The translations under genes were made by a program, and so were the position numbers. Positions 42,520 through 51,435 of a stretch of 64,000 nt of DNA are shown piece after piece. Positions within the stretch are counted from its first letter, which is position 1, and each line of letters starts with the position of its first letter. The notes under the pieces were generated by a model that did not search any database, was not told the DNA's origin, and saw only the letters and a program-made list of their open reading frames with translations. The stretch is from Candidatus Eremiobacteraceae bacterium (GTDB lineage Bacteria; Vulcanimicrobiota; Vulcanimicrobiia; Eremiobacterales; Eremiobacteraceae): the NCBI GenBank assembly GCA_035295225.1, contig DATGJI010000059.1:40492-104491 (forward strand). Reading direction: 5' to 3'.

Positions 42520-43449
42520 ATGCGCGCAAGACCGCCGCTCGCTCTGCTTGGTTGCGTCATCGCATTCGCGGCGACGCTCGTCGCTCCCGCATTGGGCCGC
42601 GACCCTGGAACTGCGTCGCCGTCACCCGCGCCGTCGCGCTCTTCGCCGTCACCTGCGCCTTCACCGACAGCGACGAGTCCGCTTGCGCCCGTCAGCCTCG
42701 ACTCCACTCCCGATCCTCAATCCACCGGACCGTATCCGCGATTGATCGGCAAGGTGACGGCAAGCGCCGCATGCACGCGTTTCGTTGAACACTACAATAT
42801 CGCCGTCGTCACGATCGCGGCAAACGACGACCGGATCAGTTCTTCGAACGTGTCGCTCAACGATATCCAAAATGACTACTATCGGCGAGATGGCGCGCTC
42901 ACCGCGTACGATCATCGCGTGCAGCTGATCAGCTACGTACAAAAGATGCTCGACTCGATCCCGGTGGAACAAGGCGCCGTGAACGACATGTTGGCGCAGG
43001 CCAAGCAGACCACGGATCCGGTTCGGCAGAAATCGCTCCAAGAGAGCGCATCGCAGTTGCAGAAATCCGTCGACCGGCAACGAGCGCTTGCGAACGATCT
43101 ATCGAGCGTTGTGCGTGTGCTCATGGACAAGCACGGGTCGGAAGACACGCTTGCAACCCGTATCGGCGCGACCTTGCCTTTGGGCGAGACCTTCAATGGC
43201 AATCCGGGCGATGATCCCGTGCCGCAGCCCGGCGATGGCGGCATCATCACGAGCAGCGGCCCGCGGCCATCGCAGACGACCGTGCAGGACGTGATGCAAT
43301 TCAGCCGTCAGCAGAGCATCATTCGCACCGCGGAGACTCGTGCGGTCACGGCGGCGTCGCGCGTCGTCAAGTCGTGCACGCAGACCTCCGATGGCGCCGC
43401 GCCGGCCGATCAGCCGACGCCGGCAAATCCGGCGAGTCCCCAGCCTTAG
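42520..43449 (+). CDS. Secreted helical hypothetical protein
   Basis: A 309-residue exported protein with a signal peptide (LALLGCVIAFAATLVAPALG) followed by a Pro/Ser/Ala-rich low-complexity linker (residues about 28-70), then a helical, coiled-coil-like middle (DPVRQKSLQESASQLQKSVD) and another Pro/Ala-rich end. One pair of cysteines (in ASAACTRFVE and KSCTQTS) could form a disulfide. No family recognised. It is divergent from the flavoprotein and convergent with the DUF72 gene. Confidence 0.7.
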   Translation: MRARPPLALLGCVIAFAATLVAPALGRDPGTASPSPAPSRSSPSPAPSPTATSPLAPVSLDSTPDPQSTGPYPRLIGKVTASAACTRFVEHYNIAVVTIAANDDRISSSNVSLNDIQNDYYRRDGALTAYDHRVQLISYVQKMLDSIPVEQGAVNDMLAQAKQTTDPVRQKSLQESASQLQKSVDRQRALANDLSSVVRVLMDKHGSEDTLATRIGATLPLGETFNGNPGDDPVPQPGDGGIITSSGPRPSQTTVQDVMQFSRQQSIIRTAETRAVTAASRVVKSCTQTSDGAAPADQPTPANPASPQP

Positions 43450-44264
43450 AAAAGCCGCGGCGCCGTGGACTCGGGCGGGACTTCTTCGCCAAGCCGCGCC
43501 GCTAACGCCCGGATCGTTGCAGGCGAATGCCCCTGGTAGTGATTGTTCACATAGCCGTAGATGTCGCGCACGGTGCGACGTAGACGCGCGATGAGCCGTT
43601 GCCACACGTCGAGGGATTCAGTGCGCTCGATCTGCACGCGATCGAAGACCGTGAGCGCACGATCGCCGAGCCATCGAAGATAGGCGAACGGCGCAGGAGG
43701 ATCGCGCACGAGTTCGTCCGCGATCTGTGTGGCAAGCGACAGTGTGGCGTGTTTGCCTTCCGTCGCGGCGATCGCAAACCCGTGGCGGCGAGCAAGTGTG
43801 AAGAGATCGTCATCGTACCAGCGCCCGTCGCGCAGTTCGAGCGCGATCGGGCAATCCTTGGGGAGTTTGTGCGCCATGAAATGGAAGAGCGCGCCGCGAT
43901 TCTCCGGGGTCGGGTCGAAGTCTGGCGGACACTGCACGAGAATGGCGCCGAGTTTGTCTCCGAGCAAACGCGCGCGATCGACGAATTCGTCGAACTGCGC
44001 GTCCGCGTCGCGAAACCTGCGGACGTGCGTGATCTCGGACGGCGTCTTCAGTCCGAACTTGAACGACTGGGGCGTTCGCCTGCGCCAGCCTTCGACCGAG
44101 CGGGCCGGCGGCGTCGCGTAGTAGGTCGAATCGACTTCGGTCGTCGAGAGCGCGCGGCCGTATTCGGTCAGCATGTCTCTTGCCTGGGTGCCGAACGGAT
44201 AGAAGTTGCCGACCCAGTCTTTGTAATGCCAGCCCTGAGTCCCGAGCCAGACGCGCGCTTCCAC
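43446..44264 (-). CDS. DUF72 domain protein
   Basis: A 272-residue TIM-barrel-like protein of the DUF72/YecE family. It begins VWLGTQGWHYKDWVGNFYP, the family signature (G.(S/C)GW.Y..W.G.FYP), with STEVDSTYYATPP, FKFGLKTPSEITH and YVNNHYQGHSPATIRAL near the C-terminus. Function is unknown. The start is a GTG at 44264. It is convergent with the preceding secreted protein, overlapping by four bases, and divergent from mutY. Confidence 0.9.
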   Translation of the reverse strand: MEARVWLGTQGWHYKDWVGNFYPFGTQARDMLTEYGRALSTTEVDSTYYATPPARSVEGWRRRTPQSFKFGLKTPSEITHVRRFRDADAQFDEFVDRARLLGDKLGAILVQCPPDFDPTPENRGALFHFMAHKLPKDCPIALELRDGRWYDDDLFTLARRHGFAIAATEGKHATLSLATQIADELVRDPPAPFAYLRWLGDRALTVFDRVQIERTESLDVWQRLIARLRRTVRDIYGYVNNHYQGHSPATIRALAARLGEEVPPESTAPRLF

Positions 44265-44305
44265 GCGGCTGGGATTCGCGCCGCCGGGTTTGAATCGCTT
44301 CCGGT

Positions 44306-45229
44306 GTGAGGCTCAAGACAGATTCGAGGGTGCTCGCGTTTCGGGCGGCGGTCCTGGGCTGGTACCGGCGCAACGCGCGCGACCTTCCGTGGCGGCGGCG
44401 CTGCGATCCGTATTCCGTGCTGGTATCGGAGACGATGCTGCAGCAGACGCAAGCCGCTCGCGTGATCCCGAAGTTCGAGGCGTTTCTCGCGACCTTTCCT
44501 TCTATCACATCGCTGGCCTGCGCAGCGCTCGCCGACGTGCTGCGCGCGTGGTCGGGACTCGGCTACAATTCGCGCGCGAGGCGCTTGCACAAAACCGCGC
44601 GGATGATCGTCAGAGATTTCAAGGGCCACGTGCCGCGCGAGCTCACCGAACTTCGGACGCTACCGGGTGTGGGACGTTACACCGCGGGAGCGATCGCCTC
44701 TTTTGCGCACGGCGCTGATGAGGCAGCCGTGGACGTGAATGTCGGCCGCGTTTTGTCGCGTGCGCTCCTCGGTCAAGAGCGCTCCGCAGGCTCCGATATC
44801 TGGGAACTGGCATCGCGCGTGTTGCCGCGCGGACGCGCAGGTATGTGGAATCACGCGCTGATGGACATCGGTGCTCTCTTCTGCCGGACGAACCCGGATT
44901 GCGCCGCGTGCCCTGCCCGGCGCGTCTGTGCGTTCTCCAAGAATGGAAAACCGCAGCGCGCGACCGCTGCCCGACGCGATCGAGGCCGTGCAGCGCAGGC
45001 TCCTTTCATCGGCTCGCGACGCTATTATCGCGGACGCGTCGTCCGCGCGCTGACCAACGCTGCGCGCTTGAGCCTCCTTGCGCTCGGTGAGCAGGTGAAG
45101 GAAGACTTTGCGGCAACCGATGTCGCGTGGCTGCGCGACTTGGTGGCGGAACTCGAACGCGACGGGCTCGTAGCGATGGACGCGGTGCGCGGACTCGTGA
45201 ACTTGCCGCAAGACGCGCTGCGATCTTAA
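44306..45229 (+). CDS. mutY: A/G-specific adenine DNA glycosylase (MutY)
   Basis: A 307-residue base-excision enzyme. The catalytic glutamate lies in VSETMLQQTQAARV, the helix-hairpin-helix is LPGVGRYTAGAIAS, the catalytic Asp is in AAVDVNVGRVLSR, and the [4Fe-4S] cluster ligands are C-RTNPD-CAACPARRVC. It removes adenine mispaired with 8-oxoguanine. It lacks the C-terminal Nudix-like 8-oxoG recognition domain of E. coli MutY (350 residues), ending instead in a short tail. The start is a GTG. The following nth gene overlaps its end. Confidence 0.93.
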   Translation: MRLKTDSRVLAFRAAVLGWYRRNARDLPWRRRCDPYSVLVSETMLQQTQAARVIPKFEAFLATFPSITSLACAALADVLRAWSGLGYNSRARRLHKTARMIVRDFKGHVPRELTELRTLPGVGRYTAGAIASFAHGADEAAVDVNVGRVLSRALLGQERSAGSDIWELASRVLPRGRAGMWNHALMDIGALFCRTNPDCAACPARRVCAFSKNGKPQRATAARRDRGRAAQAPFIGSRRYYRGRVVRALTNAARLSLLALGEQVKEDFAATDVAWLRDLVAELERDGLVAMDAVRGLVNLPQDALRS

Positions 45230-45831
45230 AAATCCTGCGCGCCACGTATGCCGGCGCGCGAACCGCTCTGCGCTTTCGGTCGGACTTCCAGCTGCTTGTA
45301 GCGGTCATGCTCTCCGCGCAGTGCACGGACGCGCGCGTGAACATGGTGACGCCGAAGCTATTCGAACGGTATCCGAACGCCGAAGCCATGGCGGCGCTCA
45401 ATCCGTCGGACATCGAACCGCTCATCATGACGTGCGGCTTGTTCAAATCGAAGGCGCGGAATATCATCGCAGCAAGTCGGCTGATCGTGGAACGTCATGG
45501 CGGTCGCGTGCCGAAGACCATGGACGAACTGATCGCGCTCCCCGGCGTAGGGCGAAAGACCGCGAACGTCGTGCTTTCGGTGGCCTTCGACACGCCGGCG
45601 ATCGCCGTCGATACGCATGTGTTCCGCGTCGCCAACCGGCTGGGTCTCACGCGCGCACGCACGCCGGTGCAGACCGAGACGCAGTTGATGCGCGTGATTC
45701 CCGAAAGCGATTGGTCTGACGCGCATCACTGGCTCATCCATCACGGGCGAGAGATCTGCCATGCGCGCAATCCGGAATGTGCCCGTTGCCCGCTCCTCGC
45801 GCTCTGCCCCAGCGCGAAAAAATTCCGGTAG
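45127..45831 (+). CDS. nth: Endonuclease III
   Basis: A DNA glycosylase/AP lyase. The HhH motif is LPGVGRKTANVVLS with the catalytic Lys (GRKTA), the Asp is in AIAVDTHVFRVANRLG, and the cluster ligands are C-HARNPE-CARCPLLAL-C. The GTG at 45127 is the only standard start in frame and gives a 103-base overlap with mutY, so the first 25-30 residues (arginine-rich) are probably not native and initiation may be later at a non-standard codon. Its TAG stop is the GTAG head of the adjacent REP unit. mutY and nth form a DNA-repair pair. Confidence 0.88.
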   Translation: MAARLGGGTRTRRARSDGRGARTRELAARRAAILKILRATYAGARTALRFRSDFQLLVAVMLSAQCTDARVNMVTPKLFERYPNAEAMAALNPSDIEPLIMTCGLFKSKARNIIAASRLIVERHGGRVPKTMDELIALPGVGRKTANVVLSVAFDTPAIAVDTHVFRVANRLGLTRARTPVQTETQLMRVIPESDWSDAHHWLIHHGREICHARNPECARCPLLALCPSAKKFR

Positions 45832-45905
45832 GGCGGACCTTTATGGTCCGCTTGTGTAGGGCGGATCTTTATGATCCGCCGGCGCGCCGTAAAGGCGCGC
45901 CCCAC
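45828..45905 (+). repeat. REP array: two forward units and one inverted variant
   Basis: Unit 1 (45828-45852) is GTAG plus the GGCGGACC stem. Unit 2 (45856-45880) has a compensated stem (GGCGGATC/GATCCGCC). Unit 3 (45881-45905) is inverted with the GGCGCGCC stem. The unit 1 head gives nth its stop codon. The leftward geranylgeranyl-reductase-like gene ends two bases after the array. Confidence 0.93.
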
Positions 45906-45906
45906 A

Positions 45907-47139
45907 TCATCGGAAAAATGCAGGCTGAAAAAGCACGCGCCGCATCACGCCGCGCAGCGCGATGCCTCGGTCGATCGTGCCGATGCCGTAACCGATCGCG
46001 CGGCTGGCGTGTTCGGGATTTTCTCCAGCGCGGCGCACGACGACGTTGAACAGCCATGCGCTCTTGGCGAGGTTCTTCAGCACGCGTCCGGCGCCCAAGT
46101 ACCCGCCGACCTTCTCGCGCCATTCTCGTTCGTGGCTGCGGAGTGCGTACGCCGAGACATCGCCGTCTCGCAAGGCCGCAAGCGCAGATCGCGCAGCGCT
46201 CCGCCCTGAGACAAGCGCAGTGTAGATACCCTCTCCGGTCAACGGATCCACGAGCGATGCCGCGTCGCCCGCAAGCATGACGCCGTCGAAGACCGTCCGC
46301 CGGCGCGCGCTTGAAACGGGCAGCGGCCAACCGATGGCCCGACCGACCGGCCGCGCATGACGGAAGCGCGCGGCGACCGCCGGGGCAGAACCGATAAAAT
46401 CATTCAGAATGTCGCGCAGTTTGCGTCCGGTTCGACGAAGCTCCCCAAAATAGACGCCGACGCCGACGTTGGCCGATCGCTCGCCGGTGGGGAAGACCCA
46501 GCCATACCCTGGCAGCAGCTCACGATCGTAATAATGGATCTCCATGTCGTCGCGCAATCCGTCTACGTCGTCGAAATAGCCGCGCAGCGCGTAACCGATG
46601 TGGCGCGGCCCGTTTTCGCGCAACCCGAGCGACTTCGCGATGACAGAGTGCGCGCCGTCCGCGCCGATGACGACGCGCGCAGGCACGTGCGAGGTGCCGG
46701 CACCATCTTGGATTTCAACACCGCCTACTCGGCCTCGCTCGCGGAGCAGCCCGGTGACGGTCACGCCTTCGCGCAGACTGGCGCCCGCGCGAACCGCTGC
46801 GCGTGCTACGTGCGCATCGAGCTCAGCACGTGGAACGATCCACGATTCGAGTCGCGCTCCGTCGGACCCAAGCGGCGGTTCGGCGCGAAACGACCGCCCG
46901 TCCGGCCCCGATATCAGACCACCGTATGTCTTGCGCGCCGGACCCGCGAACTGATCGAAGGAGACGCCCATGTCGCGCAACATGTCGACCGCGTGCGGCG
47001 CGACGCCGTCGCCGCACGATTTGTCGCGCGGAAACACGCATCGGTCCAGTAACAGAACTTCAGCGCCGGCTGTCGCGAGCGCGTGTGCCGCGGCGGAACC
47101 GGCGGGCCCCGCTCCGACTACGACGACGTCAGCCGGCAT
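45907..47139 (-). CDS. Geranylgeranyl reductase family FAD oxidoreductase
   Basis: A 410-residue flavoprotein of the GGR/PHBH superfamily. The FAD fingerprint is VVVGAGPAGSAAAHALATAG, followed by DRCVFPRDKSCGDGVAPHAV, the GGR-type K-x-C-G-D-G loop. The second FAD motif is GVMLAGDAASLVDPLTGEGIYTALVSG. Members hydrogenate isoprenoid chains of lipids, quinones or chlorophylls. It overlaps the kynureninase-like gene by 11 bases on the same strand. The substrate is unknown. Confidence 0.88.
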   Translation of the reverse strand: MPADVVVVGAGPAGSAAAHALATAGAEVLLLDRCVFPRDKSCGDGVAPHAVDMLRDMGVSFDQFAGPARKTYGGLISGPDGRSFRAEPPLGSDGARLESWIVPRAELDAHVARAAVRAGASLREGVTVTGLLRERGRVGGVEIQDGAGTSHVPARVVIGADGAHSVIAKSLGLRENGPRHIGYALRGYFDDVDGLRDDMEIHYYDRELLPGYGWVFPTGERSANVGVGVYFGELRRTGRKLRDILNDFIGSAPAVAARFRHARPVGRAIGWPLPVSSARRRTVFDGVMLAGDAASLVDPLTGEGIYTALVSGRSAARSALAALRDGDVSAYALRSHEREWREKVGGYLGAGRVLKNLAKSAWLFNVVVRRAGENPEHASRAIGYGIGTIDRGIALRGVMRRVLFQPAFFR

Positions 47140-48283
47140 CGCGAATCGCGACGATCTCGGCGATCACCGCGTCGACTTCCTCGATCGTGTTGTAGAAGTG
47201 CGGCCCGATGCGAATGCCTGCGCCCGGCCGAAAATCGACGATGAACTTTCTGCGGATCAGCTCCGCGCACGCCGCCTCCGCGCCTTTGAAATCCACCGTG
47301 ACATGCCCGCCGCGCCGGGCAGGATCGAGCGGCGAATTGACGCGCAGACCGGCTTCTTGCGCTCGCTCGACGGCTCGCGCCGTCAGAATCATGCTGCGCG
47401 CGCGAATCGAAGGCACGCCGAGGTCGGCGATCATCGAGTACCCGGTAAGCGCGGCATACAATGCTGCGGGATTCGGCGTGCCGCCCGCGTAGCGCCAGAC
47501 GTCGTCGGCCAGATCAGGATCCATTGAGAAATCGAACGGACGGCGCTGGCCGAACCAGCCGACAACCGTCGGGGTCAAGCGCTTGACGAGATCGGAACGC
47601 ACGTAGAGATAAGCGGCCCCCGGACCGCCGCACAGCCATTTGACGCCGCCTCCTACGATCACGTCGACGTTCCAGCCAAGCGCGTCGATCGGCACCGTTC
47701 CCGCGGACTGATACGTGTCCAGCACGACCAGCGCCCCGACGCGATGCGCCTTCTCGATGATGGCCGCCGCGTCTTGGATGTAGGCGGATTTGAAGATCAC
47801 ATGCGAGATGGGCACGGCGAGCGTGCGCTCGTCGATCGCGTCGCACATAGCCTGCGTATCGATCGTGACGCCATCGCGGCTCTTGACCAGACAGATCTCC
47901 GCGCCGCGGGCTTGCTGCGCCGCCCAGTTATAGTGCACGGTGGGGAAGTTCAGTTCCGAGTAGACGACTTTGTTGCGCTTACCCGAGAAATCAAGACACG
48001 AAATGATCACGCTTTCGGCGATCGAGACGTTTTGCAGCATCGTGATGCTGCCGGCCGGCGCGTTGATTATCCGCGCCACGACGTCGCCGACGCGCGTGAC
48101 AAGCGGCAGCCATTTCTCCCACGCGACGACGCCTTGCGTCGCCCAGTCGTCGGCGAATTCCGCGACGCGCTCGCGCACCCCGGCCGGCATGGCGCCGAGC
48201 GAATTCGAGACGAGGTACGTGCAGGTGGAGAGGATGGGGAAGTCCGCGCGCCTCGCGAGCAGCGGATCTAAGGCGGTCTTCAT
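47129..48283 (-). CDS. Kynureninase-like PLP enzyme (aminotransferase class V)
   Basis: A 384-residue class V aminotransferase-fold protein. Signatures are TYLVSNSLGAMP (the kynureninase NSLG), SELNFPTVHYNW, GALVVLDTYQSAGTVPIDAL (PLP-binding Asp) and VGGGVKWLCGGPGAAYLYV (Schiff-base Lys). It should be a PLP-dependent lyase or desulfurase-type enzyme; true kynureninase activity is not assured because no other tryptophan-catabolic genes are present. It is coupled to the GGR gene downstream on the same strand. Confidence 0.85.
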   Translation of the reverse strand: MKTALDPLLARRADFPILSTCTYLVSNSLGAMPAGVRERVAEFADDWATQGVVAWEKWLPLVTRVGDVVARIINAPAGSITMLQNVSIAESVIISCLDFSGKRNKVVYSELNFPTVHYNWAAQQARGAEICLVKSRDGVTIDTQAMCDAIDERTLAVPISHVIFKSAYIQDAAAIIEKAHRVGALVVLDTYQSAGTVPIDALGWNVDVIVGGGVKWLCGGPGAAYLYVRSDLVKRLTPTVVGWFGQRRPFDFSMDPDLADDVWRYAGGTPNPAALYAALTGYSMIADLGVPSIRARSMILTARAVERAQEAGLRVNSPLDPARRGGHVTVDFKGAEAACAELIRRKFIVDFRPGAGIRIGPHFYNTIEEVDAVIAEIVAIRDAG

Positions 48284-48334
48284 GCGCTGCGATGTTCGCG
48301 TTGCCGGTAGGCTGCGACCTTGGTCGAATATGGA

Positions 48335-50788
48335 CTAGTCGAAGCGGGGATGAATGCCGCTCGTTCCGCTGCGCTTCGCCTGGAAGAGCGCGGCGTCGGC
48401 GGCGCGCAGCAGCATGTTGACCTGCGAACCCGCTTCCGGAAACGATGCGCATCCCATCGAAACAGTGACCGCCTCTTCCCCGAGTTGCTCGGGCCAGTCG
48501 GCATCGGCGATGGCTACCGCAAGCCGATCGGCGAGCATGAGCGCTTCGCCGAGCTGCGTCTCCGGGAGCACGACGATGAACTCGTCGCCGCCGTATCGGG
48601 CGACTACATCCGAACCGCGCACGCTTGCCGAGAGACTGTTCGCGACTTGGCGCAGCACTTCGTCGCCGATGCTACGGCCGAGCCGTTCGTTGACCGACTG
48701 CAGCCGGTCCACGTCCGCCATGATGATCGAGAACGGACGTTTGCGGCGGCGCGCTTCGTGCAGCCGCTTTTTCAGGAAGTCTTGGGTGAAGCGGTAGTTG
48801 TACAGACCCGTCAGCGGATCTGTTATGGCGAGCCGCGACGCTTCTTCGAGAAGCTGCGCGTTGTGAATCGCAAAGCCGAGCTCATCCGCCACGGCGTGGA
48901 ACATGCTCTGTTCCTCGAAGTCCGCGACGCGTCCGCCGAAGCCCACCACTTGGATGGCTCCGACGACGGTGTCGCCGACGAGCAACGGTTTGGAGAGGGC
49001 GACGGAGAGCTCATCCACATCGTGCTGCTCGAAGGTCGGCGATTCTATCCGCCGCACGTCTTTCTGTCCGAGCACAACCGTCTGTTTATAGATCACGCTG
49101 AACGCAGCTGCCCCTTCTTCACCCGTGGGCGAAGCCGGTACGCTGATCGGCGCCGCGGACGCGTCCACAAAACCGCGCGAGGCGAGCGGCATGAGCTGCC
49201 GCTCTTCGGGCGCGAAAAGGTAGACCCGGCCGGCTTCGAATCCCAGCACTTCCAGCACTTTGTCGAGACCCTTGTGGACGATCGCCGCGAGTCCGACCTC
49301 GCGCGCAAACGTGCGCGCGACGTCGCGCATGACGCCGAGCGCGTGGTTCTGCCGTCGAAGATGATCGACGGTGACGCGCGACGCGGGCGCGTCGCGGCCG
49401 AATGCGACCAGCCCGAATCCGTCGCCGCGGGAATCGCCGGATGGAATGGGCGTGAATAGGAGTTCGATCGGCTGACCATCGCGATTGCGCCCCTTGACCT
49501 CCGCCGATCGCGTGCTCTCGCCGCGCGACAATCGCGACAGCATCTCGCGGACATCTTCGCGCCGGTCGTCGGGCACGATCGTCGAGTCGACGAACGGCGT
49601 GCCGATCGCTGCACCGGCGCTCACGCCGAACATCCGCTCGGCGCCTTCGTTCCAACGCCTGATTATGCCGCGTTCGTCCGATTCGACGACTGCGTCCGAG
49701 GTGACGCCGAGCAGACGTTCCAGCAAGCCGGCCGCGAGCGACGTGCGCCCGTAGCGGCGCGCTGCCATAAGCGCCTCGGCACCTTGAAAACCGAGCCGCA
49801 ACAGGACGTCATCGTCCGCTTCCGCCTCCGGCGGTATTCCGAAGAACATCGCGACCGCGCCGACAGTGGTCGCACCGGCGACGAGCGGAATCGCGACAAT
49901 TTCGGAAAAGCCATGCGCGAGGGCCTGGCGTTCCCAGCCGTGGCGCAGCCAGATGGGGTCGTTCACGACGTCGGCATCGCGCACCACGCGCTGTTCGCGC
50001 GCAGCCCATACCGGCGGATACATATTCACGGACGGATCCGTCATGCTATAGCTCGCGGAACCTAGTTCTCCCGGTTCCTTCCAGCCGCCGACGGCGGTGA
50101 GCGTGTCTCGCTCGAGCACGTATGCTATCGCAAAGGCCGCTCCGGCAAACTCGCCGCTCGCCTGCGCGATACTGCGCGCGACTTCTCGCGGATCGAGGCT
50201 CCGAGAGATCCGCGGTGAGTCCGGGCGCCGGCGTTCGGCGCGGGCGGCGGACAGTTCTCTCCGGCGTACCACCTCGGAGGCCACCGATCGCGCGAACCAC
50301 TGCATGGCGTCCGTCTGCCGGATATCAAACGCCGAAAGATCGTCGCTGTACAAGACGAGCGCGCCGATCGTCTCCGCTCCGGCCATGAGGGGCACGGCGG
50401 CTGCGCTGCGGACCGACTCCCAATCACTGAGCAGGCGGAGCATCGCATCCGGACTGCCGAAGCCGGGTTCGCGCTCGACGACGACTGAAGCGCCGTCGAT
50501 CGCGCTGCGCAGCATCGGGTCAGCGGATAGTTCCGGCCACTCCGCGCCGATCGCGTCAGCCGGCAACGAGCGTGGTCCGGCGCAAGAGACGATGCGAAGG
50601 CCTTCACCGCCGGGCGGCGCGACGATCATGACACATGTGGCACGCAGCAGCTCCGCCACTCCCTCGGCAGCCGTGCGCAGTATCCCATTCTCGTCAGCCG
50701 AGCGCGCGGCGACGTGAATGAGCTTCAAAAGCCCGGCCTCGACGTCTGCTAACGCTCCGCCGTCGCCATTGTCGGGAGTCACCCGCAT
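48335..50788 (-). CDS. GAF-GAF-PAS-GAF-GGDEF diguanylate cyclase
   Basis: An 817-residue sensory protein. Two GAF-type domains (about 10-170 and 200-340), a PAS domain (GVTSDAVVESDERGIIRRWN about residue 355), another GAF (about 480-640) and a C-terminal GGDEF with RYGGDEFIVVL and a preceding RGSD inhibitory site. An active cyclase is expected. A GGGAAGA ribosome site precedes the ATG. No HD-GYP domain is present, unlike the pair at 16-21 kb. Confidence 0.9.
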   Translation of the reverse strand: MRVTPDNGDGGALADVEAGLLKLIHVAARSADENGILRTAAEGVAELLRATCVMIVAPPGGEGLRIVSCAGPRSLPADAIGAEWPELSADPMLRSAIDGASVVVEREPGFGSPDAMLRLLSDWESVRSAAAVPLMAGAETIGALVLYSDDLSAFDIRQTDAMQWFARSVASEVVRRRELSAARAERRRPDSPRISRSLDPREVARSIAQASGEFAGAAFAIAYVLERDTLTAVGGWKEPGELGSASYSMTDPSVNMYPPVWAAREQRVVRDADVVNDPIWLRHGWERQALAHGFSEIVAIPLVAGATTVGAVAMFFGIPPEAEADDDVLLRLGFQGAEALMAARRYGRTSLAAGLLERLLGVTSDAVVESDERGIIRRWNEGAERMFGVSAGAAIGTPFVDSTIVPDDRREDVREMLSRLSRGESTRSAEVKGRNRDGQPIELLFTPIPSGDSRGDGFGLVAFGRDAPASRVTVDHLRRQNHALGVMRDVARTFAREVGLAAIVHKGLDKVLEVLGFEAGRVYLFAPEERQLMPLASRGFVDASAAPISVPASPTGEEGAAAFSVIYKQTVVLGQKDVRRIESPTFEQHDVDELSVALSKPLLVGDTVVGAIQVVGFGGRVADFEEQSMFHAVADELGFAIHNAQLLEEASRLAITDPLTGLYNYRFTQDFLKKRLHEARRRKRPFSIIMADVDRLQSVNERLGRSIGDEVLRQVANSLSASVRGSDVVARYGGDEFIVVLPETQLGEALMLADRLAVAIADADWPEQLGEEAVTVSMGCASFPEAGSQVNMLLRAADAALFQAKRSGTSGIHPRFD

Positions 50789-50801
50789 GCTTGTCTTCCC
50801 G

Positions 50802-50990
50802 CTAGGAGTCGTGGTCGCCGAAAGTCATGGCGACGATGTCATCGTGACCGTCGTGTAGGACTACTTTAGCGAAAATGAACCTTTGCTTCGTGAGCCGAGC
50901 GACCTCTTGGGCCGGGAAGCCCGTTAGCGCTCGCAGGACAAACGACCCAAACGCGATGTTCGAACGGGACGTGATGCGGTCGAACACCAT
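50802..50990 (-). CDS. Possible small protein, 62 residues
   Basis: An open frame from an ATG that ends 13 bases before the cyclase start. Its composition is balanced (TGFPAQEVARLTKQRFIFAK then VVLHDGHDDIVAMTFGD), unlike the arginine-rich antisense frames, but it has no good ribosome site and I do not recognise it. It could be a real leader gene or chance. The rest of the 50,991-51,026 gap shows nothing. Confidence 0.3.
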   Translation of the reverse strand: MVFDRITSRSNIAFGSFVLRALTGFPAQEVARLTKQRFIFAKVVLHDGHDDIVAMTFGDHDS

Positions 50991-51026
50991 ATGGAATCAG
51001 CGATGCGAAGGGGCAAGCGAAGCGAA

Positions 51027-51045
51027 GGGCAAGCGACGCTTGCCC
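51027..51045. repeat. 19-base perfect palindrome abutting a stop codon
   Basis: GGGCAAGCG, a central A, CGCTTGCCC, lying two bases past the stop of the leftward gene at 51048 (which reads TAG, then TC, then GGGCAAGCG). A second half site, GGGCAAGCGAAGCGAA, precedes it. It is not followed by a U-tract, so it is not a textbook terminator; it is similar in placement to the REP units but of different sequence. Confidence 0.6.
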
Positions 51046-51047
51046 GA

Positions 51048-51347
51048 CTACAGACGAACGTCGGAAAAGCCGGGTGGAAGAACGATGGGCGCGCGCCCGA
51101 ACGGATCGACGGGCACGCTCGCGGCCGCGTGCGGCGGCAAAGGCCTGTGATCGACGCGGTGTTTCGGCGGCGCCGGCTCGCGAACAAGCCGGTCGTTGAC
51201 GACCGTGGCGAGATAGTAGCCGTCCGGGCGATGGACGCGATCCTCGCGCAGGAATCCGATGTACGAGCCGTTCGCGGCATAGACGTTCCAGCGGTCGACG
51301 AAGGCGATGAACTGACCGCGCGAACCGAATAGATGTTTCCCGTTCAT
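51048..51347 (-). CDS. Beta-flower-like hypothetical protein, 99 residues
   Basis: A protein starting at the ATG 51347 with short repeated motifs (HLFGSRGQFIAFVDRWNVYA, then ANGSYIGFLREDRVHRPDGY, then YLATVVNDRLV), each a beta-hairpin ending in a G-x-x-I/L-x-F-type turn. This is like four-fold beta-flower or RHS-type repeats. A Pro-rich tail (PAPPKHRVDHRPLPPHAA then VPVDPFGRAPIVLPPGF) follows. It is divergent from the aminopeptidase gene; the in-frame region before the ATG is not conserved-looking. Function unknown. Confidence 0.65.
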   Translation of the reverse strand: MNGKHLFGSRGQFIAFVDRWNVYAANGSYIGFLREDRVHRPDGYYLATVVNDRLVREPAPPKHRVDHRPLPPHAAASVPVDPFGRAPIVLPPGFSDVRL

Positions 51348-51435
51348 ATCCCGACGATTGGCCTTGCGGCCGTCGCAGTCCCTGCGCGGCCGGTGCCGGA
51401 AGTGGTAGAAGCAGCAGGCAGCGAACCCGCGGAGC

